Shown here in pieces: positions 17,574-26,669 of a stretch of 64,000 nt of DNA (position 1 is its first letter; each line of letters begins with the position of its first letter). The notes under the pieces are model-generated. The model did not search any database. It saw nothing but the letters and a program-made list of their open reading frames with translations, and was not told the origin of the DNA. The stretch spans positions 28,511-92,510 of the forward strand of contig DATENC010000021.1 of assembly GCA_035275265.1 (NCBI GenBank), in the 5' to 3' direction. The position numbers and the translations under genes were made by a program. This stretch comes from JACQAP01 sp035275265. GTDB lineage: Bacteria > Pseudomonadota > Gammaproteobacteria > Burkholderiales > JACQAP01.

Positions 17574-19163
17574 ATGCCTGATCTGATTCACGATCTGTTG
17601 CTTCAAAACGCGGAAACTACTCCCCATCAGGACGCGCTGTCCTATCAGGGCAAGCGTCATGATTTCGATGCGCTCTCGGCGCAGGTGCGCGATTGTGCGG
17701 CCGGACTTCTGCGCTTGGGATTGGGTCGCTCGGAACGCGTTGCGGTCTATCTCGAAAAGCGCCCGGAAACGGTGATCGCGGTGTTTGGCGCCGCCGCTGC
17801 CGGCGGCGTATTTGTCCCGGTCAACCCGTTGCTGAAACCTGACCAGGTCGCCTACATCCTCAAGGATTGCAACGTCCGCATCCTGGTGACCTCTCCGGAA
17901 CGGCTCGGGCTCCTCACGCCGGCCCTGCCGGAATGCCCCGATCTGCGCGCAGTCATCGTCGTGGGCACGACCGGGAGGATTGGTGCGATCAACGGCCCCA
18001 ACGCCCTCGCCTGGGAAGACGCACTATCTCACGCCGGTCAGTTGAAGGCGCATCGGGTAATAGACACCGACATGACTGCGATCCTTTACACCTCGGGCAG
18101 CACCGGTAAGCCCAAAGGGGTGGTGCTGTCCCATCGCAACATGGTGGCCGGAGCACGGAGCGTGGCGCAATATCTCCAAAATCGCCCGGGCGACCGGATC
18201 CTTTCCGCGTTGCCGCTCAGCTTCGACGCCGGTTTCAGCCAGCTCACCACAGCGTTTCATGTCGGCGCCAGCGTCACGCTGATCAATTATCTCGTGCCAC
18301 GCGATATCATCACCGCCGTCGAGCAGGAGCGAATCACCGGGCTCACCGCCGTGCCGCCGCTGTGGATACAGCTAGCGCAGCTCAAGTGGCCGGCAGCCGC
18401 GCGGAACAGTTTGCGCTATATCGCCAACACCGGCGGCCGGATGCCGAAAGCGACACTCGATGCACTGCGCGCGGCGCTGCCGAAAACGCTGGCGTTCCTG
18501 ATGTACGGACTGACCGAGTCATTCCGCTCCACCTACCTGCCGCCCGAGGAATTGGACCGCCGCCCCGATTCGATCGGCAAAGCGATCCCGAATGCCGAAG
18601 TGCTTGTGGTGCGCGAGGACGGCACGCCATGCGCGCCAGGTGAGCCGGGTGAGTTGGTGCATCGCGGCGCGCTGGTTTCTCTCGGTTACTGGAATGATGC
18701 GGAGAAGACCGCGGAACGCTTCAAGCCGGCCCCGGGTCAGCCTGAAGGTCTCGTCATGCCGGAGATCGCGGTCTGGTCGGGCGATACCGTGCGCATGGAC
18801 GAAGACGGATTCCTCTATTTCATCAGCCGCCGCGACGAGATGATCAAGACCTCGGGCTATCGCGTGAGCCCCAGTGAAGTCGAGGAAGTGATTTACGCGA
18901 CCAAACTGGTGGGCGAGGTTGCGGCGCTCGGCGTACCTCACCCGGTGCTGGGACAGGCAATCGTCGTGGTCGCGACGGCGCGCGATGGCGCGCGGCTCGA
19001 TGCCGACGAGCTTCTCGTGGAGTGCCGGCAGCGGCTGCCCGCTTTCATGGTGCCCGCCCGCATTGTCACGCGGGAGGGGAACCTGCCGCGGAACCCGAAC
19101 GGCAAGATCGACCGGAAACTGTTGGCTCAGGAACAGCAAGACCTTTTTGAAAGCAAATCCTAG
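17574..19163 (+). CDS. AMP-forming acyl/amino-acid ligase, exosortase A-associated
   Basis: A 529-residue ANL-superfamily ligase of the exosortase A type (TIGR03098-like). The ATP loop is YTSGSTGKPKG at 172-182; Asp218 in SFDAGF is at the amino-group binding position of amino-acid adenylation domains; YGLTESFRSTYLPPEELD follows; Lys511 in NGKIDRK is the catalytic lysine. It is expected to adenylate an amino acid and load it on a discrete ACP, most likely the one at 5201. The decarboxylase gene follows after 140 nt of repeat-bearing spacer. The substrate is unknown; aspartate or glutamate would fit the paired decarboxylase. Paralogous to 12192-13778. Confidence 0.85.
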   Translation: MPDLIHDLLLQNAETTPHQDALSYQGKRHDFDALSAQVRDCAAGLLRLGLGRSERVAVYLEKRPETVIAVFGAAAAGGVFVPVNPLLKPDQVAYILKDCNVRILVTSPERLGLLTPALPECPDLRAVIVVGTTGRIGAINGPNALAWEDALSHAGQLKAHRVIDTDMTAILYTSGSTGKPKGVVLSHRNMVAGARSVAQYLQNRPGDRILSALPLSFDAGFSQLTTAFHVGASVTLINYLVPRDIITAVEQERITGLTAVPPLWIQLAQLKWPAAARNSLRYIANTGGRMPKATLDALRAALPKTLAFLMYGLTESFRSTYLPPEELDRRPDSIGKAIPNAEVLVVREDGTPCAPGEPGELVHRGALVSLGYWNDAEKTAERFKPAPGQPEGLVMPEIAVWSGDTVRMDEDGFLYFISRRDEMIKTSGYRVSPSEVEEVIYATKLVGEVAALGVPHPVLGQAIVVVATARDGARLDADELLVECRQRLPAFMVPARIVTREGNLPRNPNGKIDRKLLAQEQQDLFESKS

Positions 19164-19290
19164 CCACGGAAACACACGGAAATTGGAGCAAGGATGCAGG
19201 TATCGATTCACATGGGAGCCATCTTCCGGAAATCCACTGGTTTGTTTTGTGAAAATTCCGTGTCTTCCGTGTTTTCCCGTTGCCATATCT
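19163..19290. repeat. Inverted pair of CCACGGAAACACACGGAA repeats
   Basis: The left arm CCACGGAAACACACGGAA directly follows the ligase stop, and the right arm AATTCCGTGTCTTCCGTGTT lies about 65 nt further on. Each arm is an imperfect reverse complement of the other, so the RNA between the ligase and decarboxylase genes could fold into a long hairpin and might change the expression ratio of the two. Same repeat family as at 41228-41428 and 48058-48150. Confidence 0.6.
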
Positions 19291-19303
19291 TGATCTTGAT
19301 CTC

Positions 19304-20539
19304 ATGAGTAACACAAAGCTCACGCATGCGCCGATGGCGCAGTTCCCGGTCGTGGACGACTGCCTCCAGATAGGAGGCATCCCGCTCACGGAACTCGCAC
19401 GACGCGTCGGCCGTACGCCCTTCTACGCCTATGACCGTAGCCTGATCACGCAGCGCGTCGCACTGCTGCGCGAGCACCTGCCGCCGGAAGTGCACCTGCA
19501 CTACGCAATCAAAGCCAACCCCATGCCGGAGATCGTGCGGCATCTTTCGCAGCTGGTGGACGGGTTGGACGTAGCTTCCGCTGGAGAGCTGAAGGTGGCC
19601 CTGGCCACCGGCATGGATGTGGCGGAAATCAGCTTTGCGGGTCCCGGCAAGACGGACACAGAGCTGGCCGAGGCGACGGCCGCGGGCATCATTGTCAACC
19701 TGGAGTCGGAGCGCGAGATGGAGCGTATTGCCGCACTCGGCAAGAGCAACGGCAAGCGCCCCCGCGTGGCGGTGCGAGTCAATCCTGATTTCGAACTGAA
19801 AAGCTCGGGGATGAAAATGGGCGGGGGTTCCAAGCAATTCGGCGTGGATGCTGAGCGCGTGCCCGCGATGCTCGCGCGGATTGGGCAACTCGCACTCGAT
19901 TTCCAGGGCTTTCACATCTTCAGCGGCTCTCAGAACCTGCGCGCCGACGCAATCAAGGAGGCGCAGCAGAAAACGATCGAGCTGGCCCTCAAGCTCGCCT
20001 CGCACGCACCGTCCCCGGTGCGCCTTCTCAATATCGGTGGCGGTTTCGGCATCCCGTACTTTCCCGGCGAACGGCCGCTCGATGTCGCCGCGGTCGGCAC
20101 CAATCTCGCCCAACTCCTGGGCGCGATGAAAGAGCGGCTGCCGCAGGCCAGGGTTGTGATCGAACTGGGCCGCTACATGGTGGGCGAGGCGGGCCTCTAC
20201 GTCTGCCGCGTCATCGACCGCAAGATCTCGCGCGGCCACGTATTCCTGGTGACCGACGGCGGCTTGCATCACCATCTTGCAGCGTCGGGAAACTTCGGCC
20301 AGGTCATCCGCAAGAACTATCCGGTGCTGGTGGGTAACCGAGTGATCGGCGGCGAGCGTGAGACGGTCTCGGTGGTCGGCCCCCTGTGCACGCCGCTCGA
20401 CTTACTAGCCGATGGCATGGAAATGGCAAAGGCGGACGCTGGCGATCTGATCGCAGTGTTTCAGTCGGGCGCCTATGGACTCAGCGCAAGCCCTCTTGGA
20501 TTCCTCAGCCATCCGGCGCCGGCGGAAGTGTTGGTGTGA
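19304..20539 (+). CDS. PLP-dependent decarboxylase, exosortase A-associated
   Basis: A 411-residue fold-type III decarboxylase (TIGR03099-like). The PLP lysine is Lys70 in LHYAIKANPMPE, the glycine-rich phosphate loop is LLNIGGGFGIPY, and the cross-subunit Cys362 lies in VVGPLCTPLD, followed by QSGAYGLSASPLGFL. The frame could begin at a TTG at 19280, but ATG 19304 (MSNTKLTHAP) is the better start. Relatives BtrK and VinO decarboxylate amino acids held on carrier proteins, so together with the ligase at 17574 it may turn an ACP-bound acidic amino acid into a beta- or gamma-amino acyl group. The next gene starts inside its stop codon (GTGA). Confidence 0.87.
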   Translation: MSNTKLTHAPMAQFPVVDDCLQIGGIPLTELARRVGRTPFYAYDRSLITQRVALLREHLPPEVHLHYAIKANPMPEIVRHLSQLVDGLDVASAGELKVALATGMDVAEISFAGPGKTDTELAEATAAGIIVNLESEREMERIAALGKSNGKRPRVAVRVNPDFELKSSGMKMGGGSKQFGVDAERVPAMLARIGQLALDFQGFHIFSGSQNLRADAIKEAQQKTIELALKLASHAPSPVRLLNIGGGFGIPYFPGERPLDVAAVGTNLAQLLGAMKERLPQARVVIELGRYMVGEAGLYVCRVIDRKISRGHVFLVTDGGLHHHLAASGNFGQVIRKNYPVLVGNRVIGGERETVSVVGPLCTPLDLLADGMEMAKADAGDLIAVFQSGAYGLSASPLGFLSHPAPAEVLV

Positions 20540-21696
20540 ACGGCGCGCCAAGTGTTCGGGTGAAGGTGGCTGCCGGCGTGGTGACGGTGGTCATGCTGCT
20601 CGTGCTCGCCGAGGCGAGCCTCGCACTGCTGCCCGGGATCGCGGGCAATAGCCTGCGTGGGATCCTCTATTTCCCGCCGGAGATCACGCGCGAGCAGTAC
20701 GAGCGCTATCTCGCAGTTCGCGATCCGATCGTTGGTTGGCCTCGGCGCGACGGGCGCGATCCTGGCCCCCCAGTGCCGCGCCCAAGCCCGGCCTTTCCCG
20801 ATGGTGCCGAATGGTGTGTCACGTTATACGGCGAATCTTTTACCTACGGCGACGAAGTATCCGATGCAGAGGCGTGGGGCAACGTGCTTGCGCAACGGCT
20901 GGGCTGCCGCGTCGGCAACTTCGGCGTCGGCGGTCACGGGACCGATCAGGCGCTGCTGACATTCATCGCTAACCCCGCCGACCGGGCACCAGTTGCGATC
21001 GTCGGAATATTCGCCGACAACCTGTTGCGCAACGTCAACCAGTACCGGTATTTCCTGACCGGCGGGGAGACGCTGGCACTGAAGCCGCGTTTCGTCCTGG
21101 AGAACGGGGTGCTGAACCCGGTTCCGATCCCCGGTTTCAGTTACGAGCAGTTCGTCGACGGCCTGCGCAACCCGCGCGCCATCTTTCCGCATGAGGTATT
21201 CCTGCCGGGATCGCGTCACGGTCCGGTAATCTGGTCCTTTCCCTACACGCTGAGTCTGCTCAATCTGGTGCGCACCGATCACGTGACCAATTTTGTGCGC
21301 GGCCGCCCGAGCTGGATCAATTTCTACCGGCTCGACCACGATTCACGTGCCCTGCCCACCACCGTGGCTATCGTCGAGCAGTTCCGCCTGCGCGCCGCGC
21401 CCGGCAAGACTGTGGTCGCAATCCTTTACCCTTCTGGGGCATCGTACAAACTGGCGCGCAAGACCGGCGAGTTCGCGTTGCGGGCACTCGCGTCTGAACT
21501 CGAGGCGCACGGCATCCCGGCGCGCGATCTGACCGCGGATTTTTCCGCGTATTTGGGTGAGCGCAGCTTCTGCGAGTTGTTGACCAGTGTGTCCGCCTGC
21601 TCGGGCCACTACAACGAAGAGGGCAACCAAGTCGTGGCCGGGGCGGTGCAGGCGTTCCTGGCCGCCAACCGGCCGCCTGGCCTGGGGAAGCAATGA
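20536..21696 (+). CDS. Membrane-anchored SGNH/GDSL hydrolase-like protein
   Basis: The GTG at 20536 overlaps the decarboxylase stop as GTGA and gives 386 residues, so the two genes are translationally coupled. The N-terminus VAAGVVTVVMLLVLAEASLA is a signal anchor. The catalytic part shows block I TLYGESFTYGDEV (Ser of the GDS motif, here GES), block II NFGVGGHGTDQAL, a possible block III IFADNLLRN, and a C-terminal CSGHYNEEGNQ carrying the His. Proteins of this type act as O-acyl esterases or transferases on polysaccharides in the periplasm. Coupling to an aminoacyl-ACP decarboxylase hints at a link with acyl decoration of the EPS, but the reaction is unknown. Confidence 0.72.
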   Translation: MNGAPSVRVKVAAGVVTVVMLLVLAEASLALLPGIAGNSLRGILYFPPEITREQYERYLAVRDPIVGWPRRDGRDPGPPVPRPSPAFPDGAEWCVTLYGESFTYGDEVSDAEAWGNVLAQRLGCRVGNFGVGGHGTDQALLTFIANPADRAPVAIVGIFADNLLRNVNQYRYFLTGGETLALKPRFVLENGVLNPVPIPGFSYEQFVDGLRNPRAIFPHEVFLPGSRHGPVIWSFPYTLSLLNLVRTDHVTNFVRGRPSWINFYRLDHDSRALPTTVAIVEQFRLRAAPGKTVVAILYPSGASYKLARKTGEFALRALASELEAHGIPARDLTADFSAYLGERSFCELLTSVSACSGHYNEEGNQVVAGAVQAFLAANRPPGLGKQ

Positions 21697-21934
21697 GCAA
21701 ACCTTAGGGTTGCCGGTCCAGCCGCGGGCGCACGCCGCAGCGGGCATGCTAGTATTCCTGATCCTGAATTTGACGTGCATCCCCTCGGGCCGCAAACCAG
21801 AATTCCGCTGAGGATAGCCGGCTGTTCGCAGCGCACCCCGCAGCGACATCGATTACTTCGCCAGAGAGCGTGAACTGCTACTCACTGGCGGGACTGAGGG
21901 ACCGATACATGATAGTTGGACGATCAAGGCACGC

Positions 21935-22360
21935 ATGACTGCGCAAGGCCACGAGGATTTATCCAGGACGCACGAGATCAAGGGATCGAGTAACCGCGCC
22001 TTCGGCGGGGTGTTCGTCGGCCTTTTTGCGATCATCGGCGTATGGCCGCTATTGTTCGGTGGGGCTGTGCGCTGGTGGTCGATGATCATTAGCATTGCGA
22101 TCCTGGTGATCACCCTGCTGGCGCCCAAACTGCTCACCATTCCGAACCGGTTGTGGATGCGCTTTGGATTACTCCTTAACCGGATCATCAGTCCCGTCGC
22201 GCTTGGGCTCTTGTTTTACTTTGTCGTGACGCCCATGGGTGCGCTCATGCGTGTGTTTGGCAAGGACAATCTGCGCTTGCGGCACGCCTCGGACACGAGT
22301 TATTGGATCAAGCGCGACCCGCCCGGCCCGAAGCCGGATAGCCTGAACCACCAATTCTAG
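21935..22360 (+). CDS. SxtJ family membrane protein
   Basis: A 141-residue small membrane protein of the SxtJ type, named after the saxitoxin cluster and usually found beside carbamoyltransferases. Three hydrophobic segments are visible: FVGLFAIIGVWPLLFGGAV, WWSMIISIAILVITLLAP, and LGLLFYFVVTPMGALMRVFG. The basic tail KDNLRLRHASDTSYWIKRDP is typical. It is followed after 9 nt by the DUF5989 gene and then the carbamoyltransferase, so the three form one unit. The biochemical function is not known. Confidence 0.8.
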   Translation: MTAQGHEDLSRTHEIKGSSNRAFGGVFVGLFAIIGVWPLLFGGAVRWWSMIISIAILVITLLAPKLLTIPNRLWMRFGLLLNRIISPVALGLLFYFVVTPMGALMRVFGKDNLRLRHASDTSYWIKRDPPGPKPDSLNHQF

Positions 22361-22369
22361 GAGAGAGTC

Positions 22370-22519
22370 ATGTCGTTTCTGAAGGAATTGTGGGCCTACA
22401 TGCGCACGCGAAAGAAGTACTGGCTCATTCCACTTCTGCTGGCGATGGTGGTCCTGGGCGGCCTGATCGTGCTCGCGCAAGGTTCTGCCGTGGCACCATT
22501 CATATACACGTTGTTCTGA
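22370..22519 (+). CDS. DUF5989-like small membrane protein
   Basis: A 49-residue protein that starts MSFLKELWAYMRTRKKYW and continues into a single membrane helix, LIPLLLAMVVLGGLIVLAQG, then ends APFIYTLF. The pattern of a short Trp- and Lys-rich head, one helix and a PFIYTLF-type end matches the DUF5989 group that co-occurs with SxtJ and carbamoyltransferases. The start follows AGGAGAGAGTC, a good ribosome binding site. The stop is 13 nt before the carbamoyltransferase start. Function unknown, probably a membrane partner of that enzyme. Confidence 0.78.
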   Translation: MSFLKELWAYMRTRKKYWLIPLLLAMVVLGGLIVLAQGSAVAPFIYTLF

Positions 22520-22532
22520 AAGAGGCTATGCG

Positions 22533-24368
22533 ATGCGGGTTGTAGGCATTTCGGCGTTTTACCACGACGCCGCGGCGGCACTTGTATGCGATGGCGAAAT
22601 CGTGGCGGCAGCACAGGAGGAGCGGTTTACACGCAAGAAGCATGATTCGCGTTTCCCGCGCCATGCCCTCGAGTATTGCCTGGCCGAAGCAGGAATCAGT
22701 CTCGATCAAGTCGACCTGGTTGCGTTCTACGACAAGCCGTTTCTCAAGTTCGAGCGTCTGCTGGAAACTTATCTCGCTTTTGCGCCGCGGGGCTTCACAT
22801 CGTTCAGGATGGCAATCCCGATCTGGTTGCGCGAGAAACTGTTTCTCAAGGACTACCTGCTTGGAGAATTGAAGCAGCACCGGCCCGATTTCGACTGGGA
22901 TCGGCGCTTGTTATTCAACGAACATCACCTCAGTCACGCGGCCAGTGCTTTTTTTCCATCGCCGTTTTCCTCGGCTGCGGTTCTGACGCTGGACGGCGTC
23001 GGGGAGTGGGCGACCAGTTCCTTTGCTCTCGGGCGGGACAACCGGCTGCAGGTCATGAAGGAGATCCACTTTCCCCACTCGCTGGGCCTGCTCTACTCCG
23101 CGTTTACTTACTACACCGGATTCAAGGTCAACTCGGGCGAATACAAGCTGATGGGACTTGCGCCCTACGGAAAACCACGCTACGCCGGCGTGATACTGGA
23201 CAAGCTGATGGATCTGAAGGACGACGGCTCGTTCAAGCTGGATCTCGACTACTTCAATTACTGCGTCGGGCTGACCATGACCAACAGCCGGTTCGACGCG
23301 CTGTTCGGCCAGCCTCCGCGCACCCCGGAGCAAATGTTGACCCCGTTTCATATGGATATTGCAGCGTCTGTCCAGATGGTCACCGAGGAAATCATGCTGC
23401 GTATGACGCGCTCCATTGCGCGCGAGAGCGGCGAACGCAACCTGTGCCTGGCGGGAGGCGTCGCGCTTAACTGCGTCGCCAACGGGAAGATCCTGCGTGA
23501 CGGCAAGTTCGACAGTATCTGGATTCAACCGGCGGCCGGCGATGCCGGGGGCTCCATTGGCGCTGCACTTTGCGCGTACCACTTGCACAAGGATCAGCCG
23601 CGCCGCCCCCACGGAGGACTCGACGGAATGCGCGGTTCCTACCTCGGTCCACAGTTCGAAGGGAGCGAGGTGGAGCGGCGGTTGCGGGCGGCAGGCGCCA
23701 AGTTCAGTGTGGTTGATGATGACGCCGTAATCGCGCAAACGGCAGACGCGCTCGTTGCACAGAAGGCGGTGGGCTGGTTTCAGGGACGCATGGAGTTCGG
23801 GCCGCGCGCCCTCGGCGGCCGGTCCATCCTCGGCGACCCTCGCTCGCCGGACATGCAGAAACTGCTCAACCTGAAGGTGAAGTACCGCGAATCATTTCGG
23901 CCGTTCGCGCCTGCCGTGCTGCGCGAGGACGTAGCTGAGTGGTTCGAGCTCGACTGCGATTCGCCTTACATGCTGCTGGTCGCCGGAGTGCAACCGAAGC
24001 TCCGGCGCGCAATGACAGAGGAAGAGCAGAAGTTGTTCGGGATCGACCAGCTCAATGTGCCGCGCTCGCAAATTCCCGCGGTGACTCACATCGACTACTC
24101 CGCGCGCGTTCAGACCGTGCACCGCGAGACCAATCCGCGATTTCATGCCCTGCTCGGCGCATTCAAGCAGCGCACGGGCTGTCCCGTGCTGGTCAACACC
24201 AGCTTCAACGTTCGCGGAGAGCCCATCGTCTGCACGCCGGAGGATGCGTTCCGCTGCTTCATGGGTAGCGAGATCGAAACCCTGGTGATCGGCAATTGTG
24301 TGCTGCAGAAGGAGCAGCAGAACCCCGCCCTCAAGCTTGACTACAAGCACGCGTTCGAGCTCGACTGA
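22533..24368 (+). CDS. Carbamoyltransferase (NodU/CmcH family)
   Basis: A 611-residue O-carbamoyltransferase that would use carbamoyl phosphate and ATP to carbamoylate a hydroxyl, here probably of an EPS sugar. The YrdC/TsaD-like N-terminal part shows VVGISAFYHDAAAALV (His11, Asp12), EERFTRKKHD, NEHHLSHAASAFFPSPF, LDGVGEWATSS and GEYKLMGLAPYG. The middle has CLAGGVALNCVANGKI and QPAAGDAGGSIGAAL, and the C-terminal domain WFQGRMEFGPRALGGRSILG, YRESFRPFAPAV and LVNTSFNVRGEPIVCTPEDA. Length and all landmark motifs are normal. It follows SxtJ and DUF5989 and is followed by an asparagine-synthetase-like gene. Confidence 0.93.
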   Translation: MRVVGISAFYHDAAAALVCDGEIVAAAQEERFTRKKHDSRFPRHALEYCLAEAGISLDQVDLVAFYDKPFLKFERLLETYLAFAPRGFTSFRMAIPIWLREKLFLKDYLLGELKQHRPDFDWDRRLLFNEHHLSHAASAFFPSPFSSAAVLTLDGVGEWATSSFALGRDNRLQVMKEIHFPHSLGLLYSAFTYYTGFKVNSGEYKLMGLAPYGKPRYAGVILDKLMDLKDDGSFKLDLDYFNYCVGLTMTNSRFDALFGQPPRTPEQMLTPFHMDIAASVQMVTEEIMLRMTRSIARESGERNLCLAGGVALNCVANGKILRDGKFDSIWIQPAAGDAGGSIGAALCAYHLHKDQPRRPHGGLDGMRGSYLGPQFEGSEVERRLRAAGAKFSVVDDDAVIAQTADALVAQKAVGWFQGRMEFGPRALGGRSILGDPRSPDMQKLLNLKVKYRESFRPFAPAVLREDVAEWFELDCDSPYMLLVAGVQPKLRRAMTEEEQKLFGIDQLNVPRSQIPAVTHIDYSARVQTVHRETNPRFHALLGAFKQRTGCPVLVNTSFNVRGEPIVCTPEDAFRCFMGSEIETLVIGNCVLQKEQQNPALKLDYKHAFELD

Positions 24369-24682
24369 ATCGCACGCAGTCCCCTATTGGCAGTGTGAGC
24401 CGGACTTCGAGGTCTGGCACAATCCGAATACCATCAACCAGAACGTCAAGTCCCGCTTCGATCTGACTTGCCGCTATCTCTTACCGCGCACGCGATTCGA
24501 TGAGCAACGCAATGAACGCTTCGAGCGCTACAGGGGCCAGGGTTTGTCTACTGGTAGACTTCTACGAGCCACCACAGAACAAAAGCCCTGAAATGTTTGC
24601 CCGGTGTTGTTTGAACGTTGCGTGTCTTCCGCATGTTTTCGTCGGCTGACCTTCTTTTGATTTTCGAGATACCTTTTACGTC
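24369..24682. other. Intergenic region with possible coding remnant
   Basis: This 314-nt gap lies between the carbamoyltransferase and an asparagine-synthetase-like gene. A plus-strand frame that enters through the end of the carbamoyltransferase gene and stops at 24591 reads DFEVWHNPNTINQNVKSRFD and LTCRYLLPRTRFDEQRNERF, which looks protein-like but has no start of its own in the gap. It could be the tail of a decayed gene. The last 90 nt carry a worn copy of the CCGTG repeat family. Confidence 0.3.
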
Positions 24683-26524
24683 ATGAGCGGACTGTGCGGA
24701 TGGTTCGACCCGAAGCGCTCCGGTCCGGGAAACCCGCAACTCATTGCGACGATGGGTGCGCCGCTCAGCCGCTTCGACGGCAGCTCGGTGCGCAGTGGTT
24801 CCGCCAACTTCGGATCCGTCGCGACCGCCGCTGCAGGCAGCGGCGCCGACGTCTTTGAGGACGAGGGCCGGCTCGTCGCCGTCTGGGGCCGGATGCGGTT
24901 CACAGACACGGAGCTTACCGGGCTCGCGCAGCACCACGGCATCGCGCATGCGCTTGCGCATGGCTATGCCCGCAAGGGAACGGACGTGCTTACGGCGCTG
25001 ACTGGCGCTTTTGCACTCGCCATCCTGGACGGCCGCAGCGGAGAGGCGATGCTTGCAATCGATCGCATGGGCACGTGCCCGCTCTGTTATTGCGAGGTCG
25101 CCGGCACACTCGTGTTCGGGTCCACGCTCGACGCGATCAGCGCCTTCCCGGCAGTTACGCCTGAGATCAATCGTCAGGCCATTTACGATTACGTGTACTT
25201 TCACATGGTGCCCGGCCCGCAGACCATTTACGCCGGCAGGCATCGGCTGCTCCCTGGAAACTTTCTGCTCTGGCGCAACGGCAAGGCAGAAATCCGGTCT
25301 TATTGGGAAATGCGTTTCGTGGAGAACGAGCGACGGCCCTTGCCTGAACTCAAGGGTGACTTCCTGGCCGTATTGCGCGAAGGCGTCCGGGATGCCACCC
25401 AGGACGGCGCCGTCGGGACGTTTCTGAGCGGTGGCACCGACAGCTCCACCATTGCGGGCCTGTTCGGTGAAGTCACGGGGAAACCCGCGCGTACGTATTC
25501 GATCGGCTTCGAGGCCCAAGGCTACGACGAGATGCACTACGCTCGTATCGCCGCACGCCAATTTGGCACTCGGCACCAGGAGTATTACGTTACGCCAGAC
25601 GACGTGGTGAGCGCTATTCCGCTGATTGCCGCAGTCCATGACCAGCCCTTTGGCAACTCCTCGGCGGTCCCAACCTACTACTGCGCGAAACTCGCGCGGG
25701 ACGACGGAGTGGACACGCTGCTCGGCGGCGACGGCGGAGACGAGCTGTTCGGGGGCAACGCGCGCTACGCCAAGCAGTACCTTTACTCGCTTTACAGCGA
25801 CCTGCCCCGCGTCTTTCGCAAAGGCTTGATCGAGCCGGTCCTGAACCTGTTACCTTCGGTAAGCCTCATGGGCAAGGCGCAGCGCTATGTTGCGAATGCC
25901 TCCGTCCCGATGCCCGCCCGTTACGACAACTACAACCTGCTGGAACGCCTCGGCCCGACGGCGGTCTTTACACGCGACTTCCTCGATACCATCGATCGTG
26001 CGTTGCCCTCAACCCAGGTGGCGCTGGCCTACAACAGCACGCAAGCAAAATCGCTAATCAACCGCATGCTCGCGCTCGACTTGAAGTACACCTTGGCGGA
26101 CAACGATCTGCCCAAGGTAATGCGCTCTTGCGAGCTGGCGTGCGTCGAGGCCAGGTTTCCGTTGCTGAGCGACTCGCTGGTGGCCTTTTCGGCTCCATTG
26201 AGCCCGGAACTGAAGTTGAAGCGGACCCAGCTGCGCCATTTTTTCAAGGAGGCGCTGCGCGGTTTCCTGCCCGATGAAATCATCACCAAGACCAAGCACG
26301 GATTCGGGCTGCCTTTCGGTCCCTGGGTCCAGTCCCACCAGGGGCTACGGCAGATTGCACTGGACAGCCTGGCCGACCTGAAGCAGCGGCGCATTGTCCG
26401 TCCCGAGTTTATCGACGAACTGACTTCGGTACAGGTCCAAAGCGACGCGAAATACTACGGGACGATGGTCTGGGTGCTGATGATGCTCGAGCAGTGGCTC
26501 AAGCAACATCGGGTGACTGCATGA
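24683..26524 (+). CDS. Asparagine synthase-like amidotransferase
   Basis: A 613-residue asparagine-synthetase-family protein with an N-terminal class II glutaminase-like domain and a C-terminal synthetase domain with PP-loop FLSGGTDSSTIAGLF. The N-terminus is MSGLCGWFDPKRSG: the Cys sits at residue 5 rather than directly after Met, so removal of three extra residues would be needed to expose it as nucleophile. The upstream half also lacks the usual HRGPD run (it has SRFDGSSVRSG), so glutaminase activity is doubtful. Later motifs LLGGDGGDELFGGNARY and TKTKHGFGLPFG are normal. It probably amidates or joins a carboxyl group in EPS precursors; substrate unknown. Confidence 0.82.
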   Translation: MSGLCGWFDPKRSGPGNPQLIATMGAPLSRFDGSSVRSGSANFGSVATAAAGSGADVFEDEGRLVAVWGRMRFTDTELTGLAQHHGIAHALAHGYARKGTDVLTALTGAFALAILDGRSGEAMLAIDRMGTCPLCYCEVAGTLVFGSTLDAISAFPAVTPEINRQAIYDYVYFHMVPGPQTIYAGRHRLLPGNFLLWRNGKAEIRSYWEMRFVENERRPLPELKGDFLAVLREGVRDATQDGAVGTFLSGGTDSSTIAGLFGEVTGKPARTYSIGFEAQGYDEMHYARIAARQFGTRHQEYYVTPDDVVSAIPLIAAVHDQPFGNSSAVPTYYCAKLARDDGVDTLLGGDGGDELFGGNARYAKQYLYSLYSDLPRVFRKGLIEPVLNLLPSVSLMGKAQRYVANASVPMPARYDNYNLLERLGPTAVFTRDFLDTIDRALPSTQVALAYNSTQAKSLINRMLALDLKYTLADNDLPKVMRSCELACVEARFPLLSDSLVAFSAPLSPELKLKRTQLRHFFKEALRGFLPDEIITKTKHGFGLPFGPWVQSHQGLRQIALDSLADLKQRRIVRPEFIDELTSVQVQSDAKYYGTMVWVLMMLEQWLKQHRVTA

Positions 26525-26669
26525 ATCGCAAATGTCGAGGGACTGCGACAACGGTGTGGCAGTGGTGTCAGCTAGCCATCTCTCGAAAGCCGCCCGTGTC
26601 GATCTGCCCCAGCGCGTGCAATGCCATGGTATAAAATTACCTGCTTAACGCTTAGTTGATTTCGTAGTC

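Noticed and set aside
24548..25639. Long open frame (363 codons) on the minus strand
   Set aside because: It is antisense to the well-supported asparagine-synthetase-like gene at 24683-26524 and has no recognisable motif; it reflects the GC-rich third codon position.
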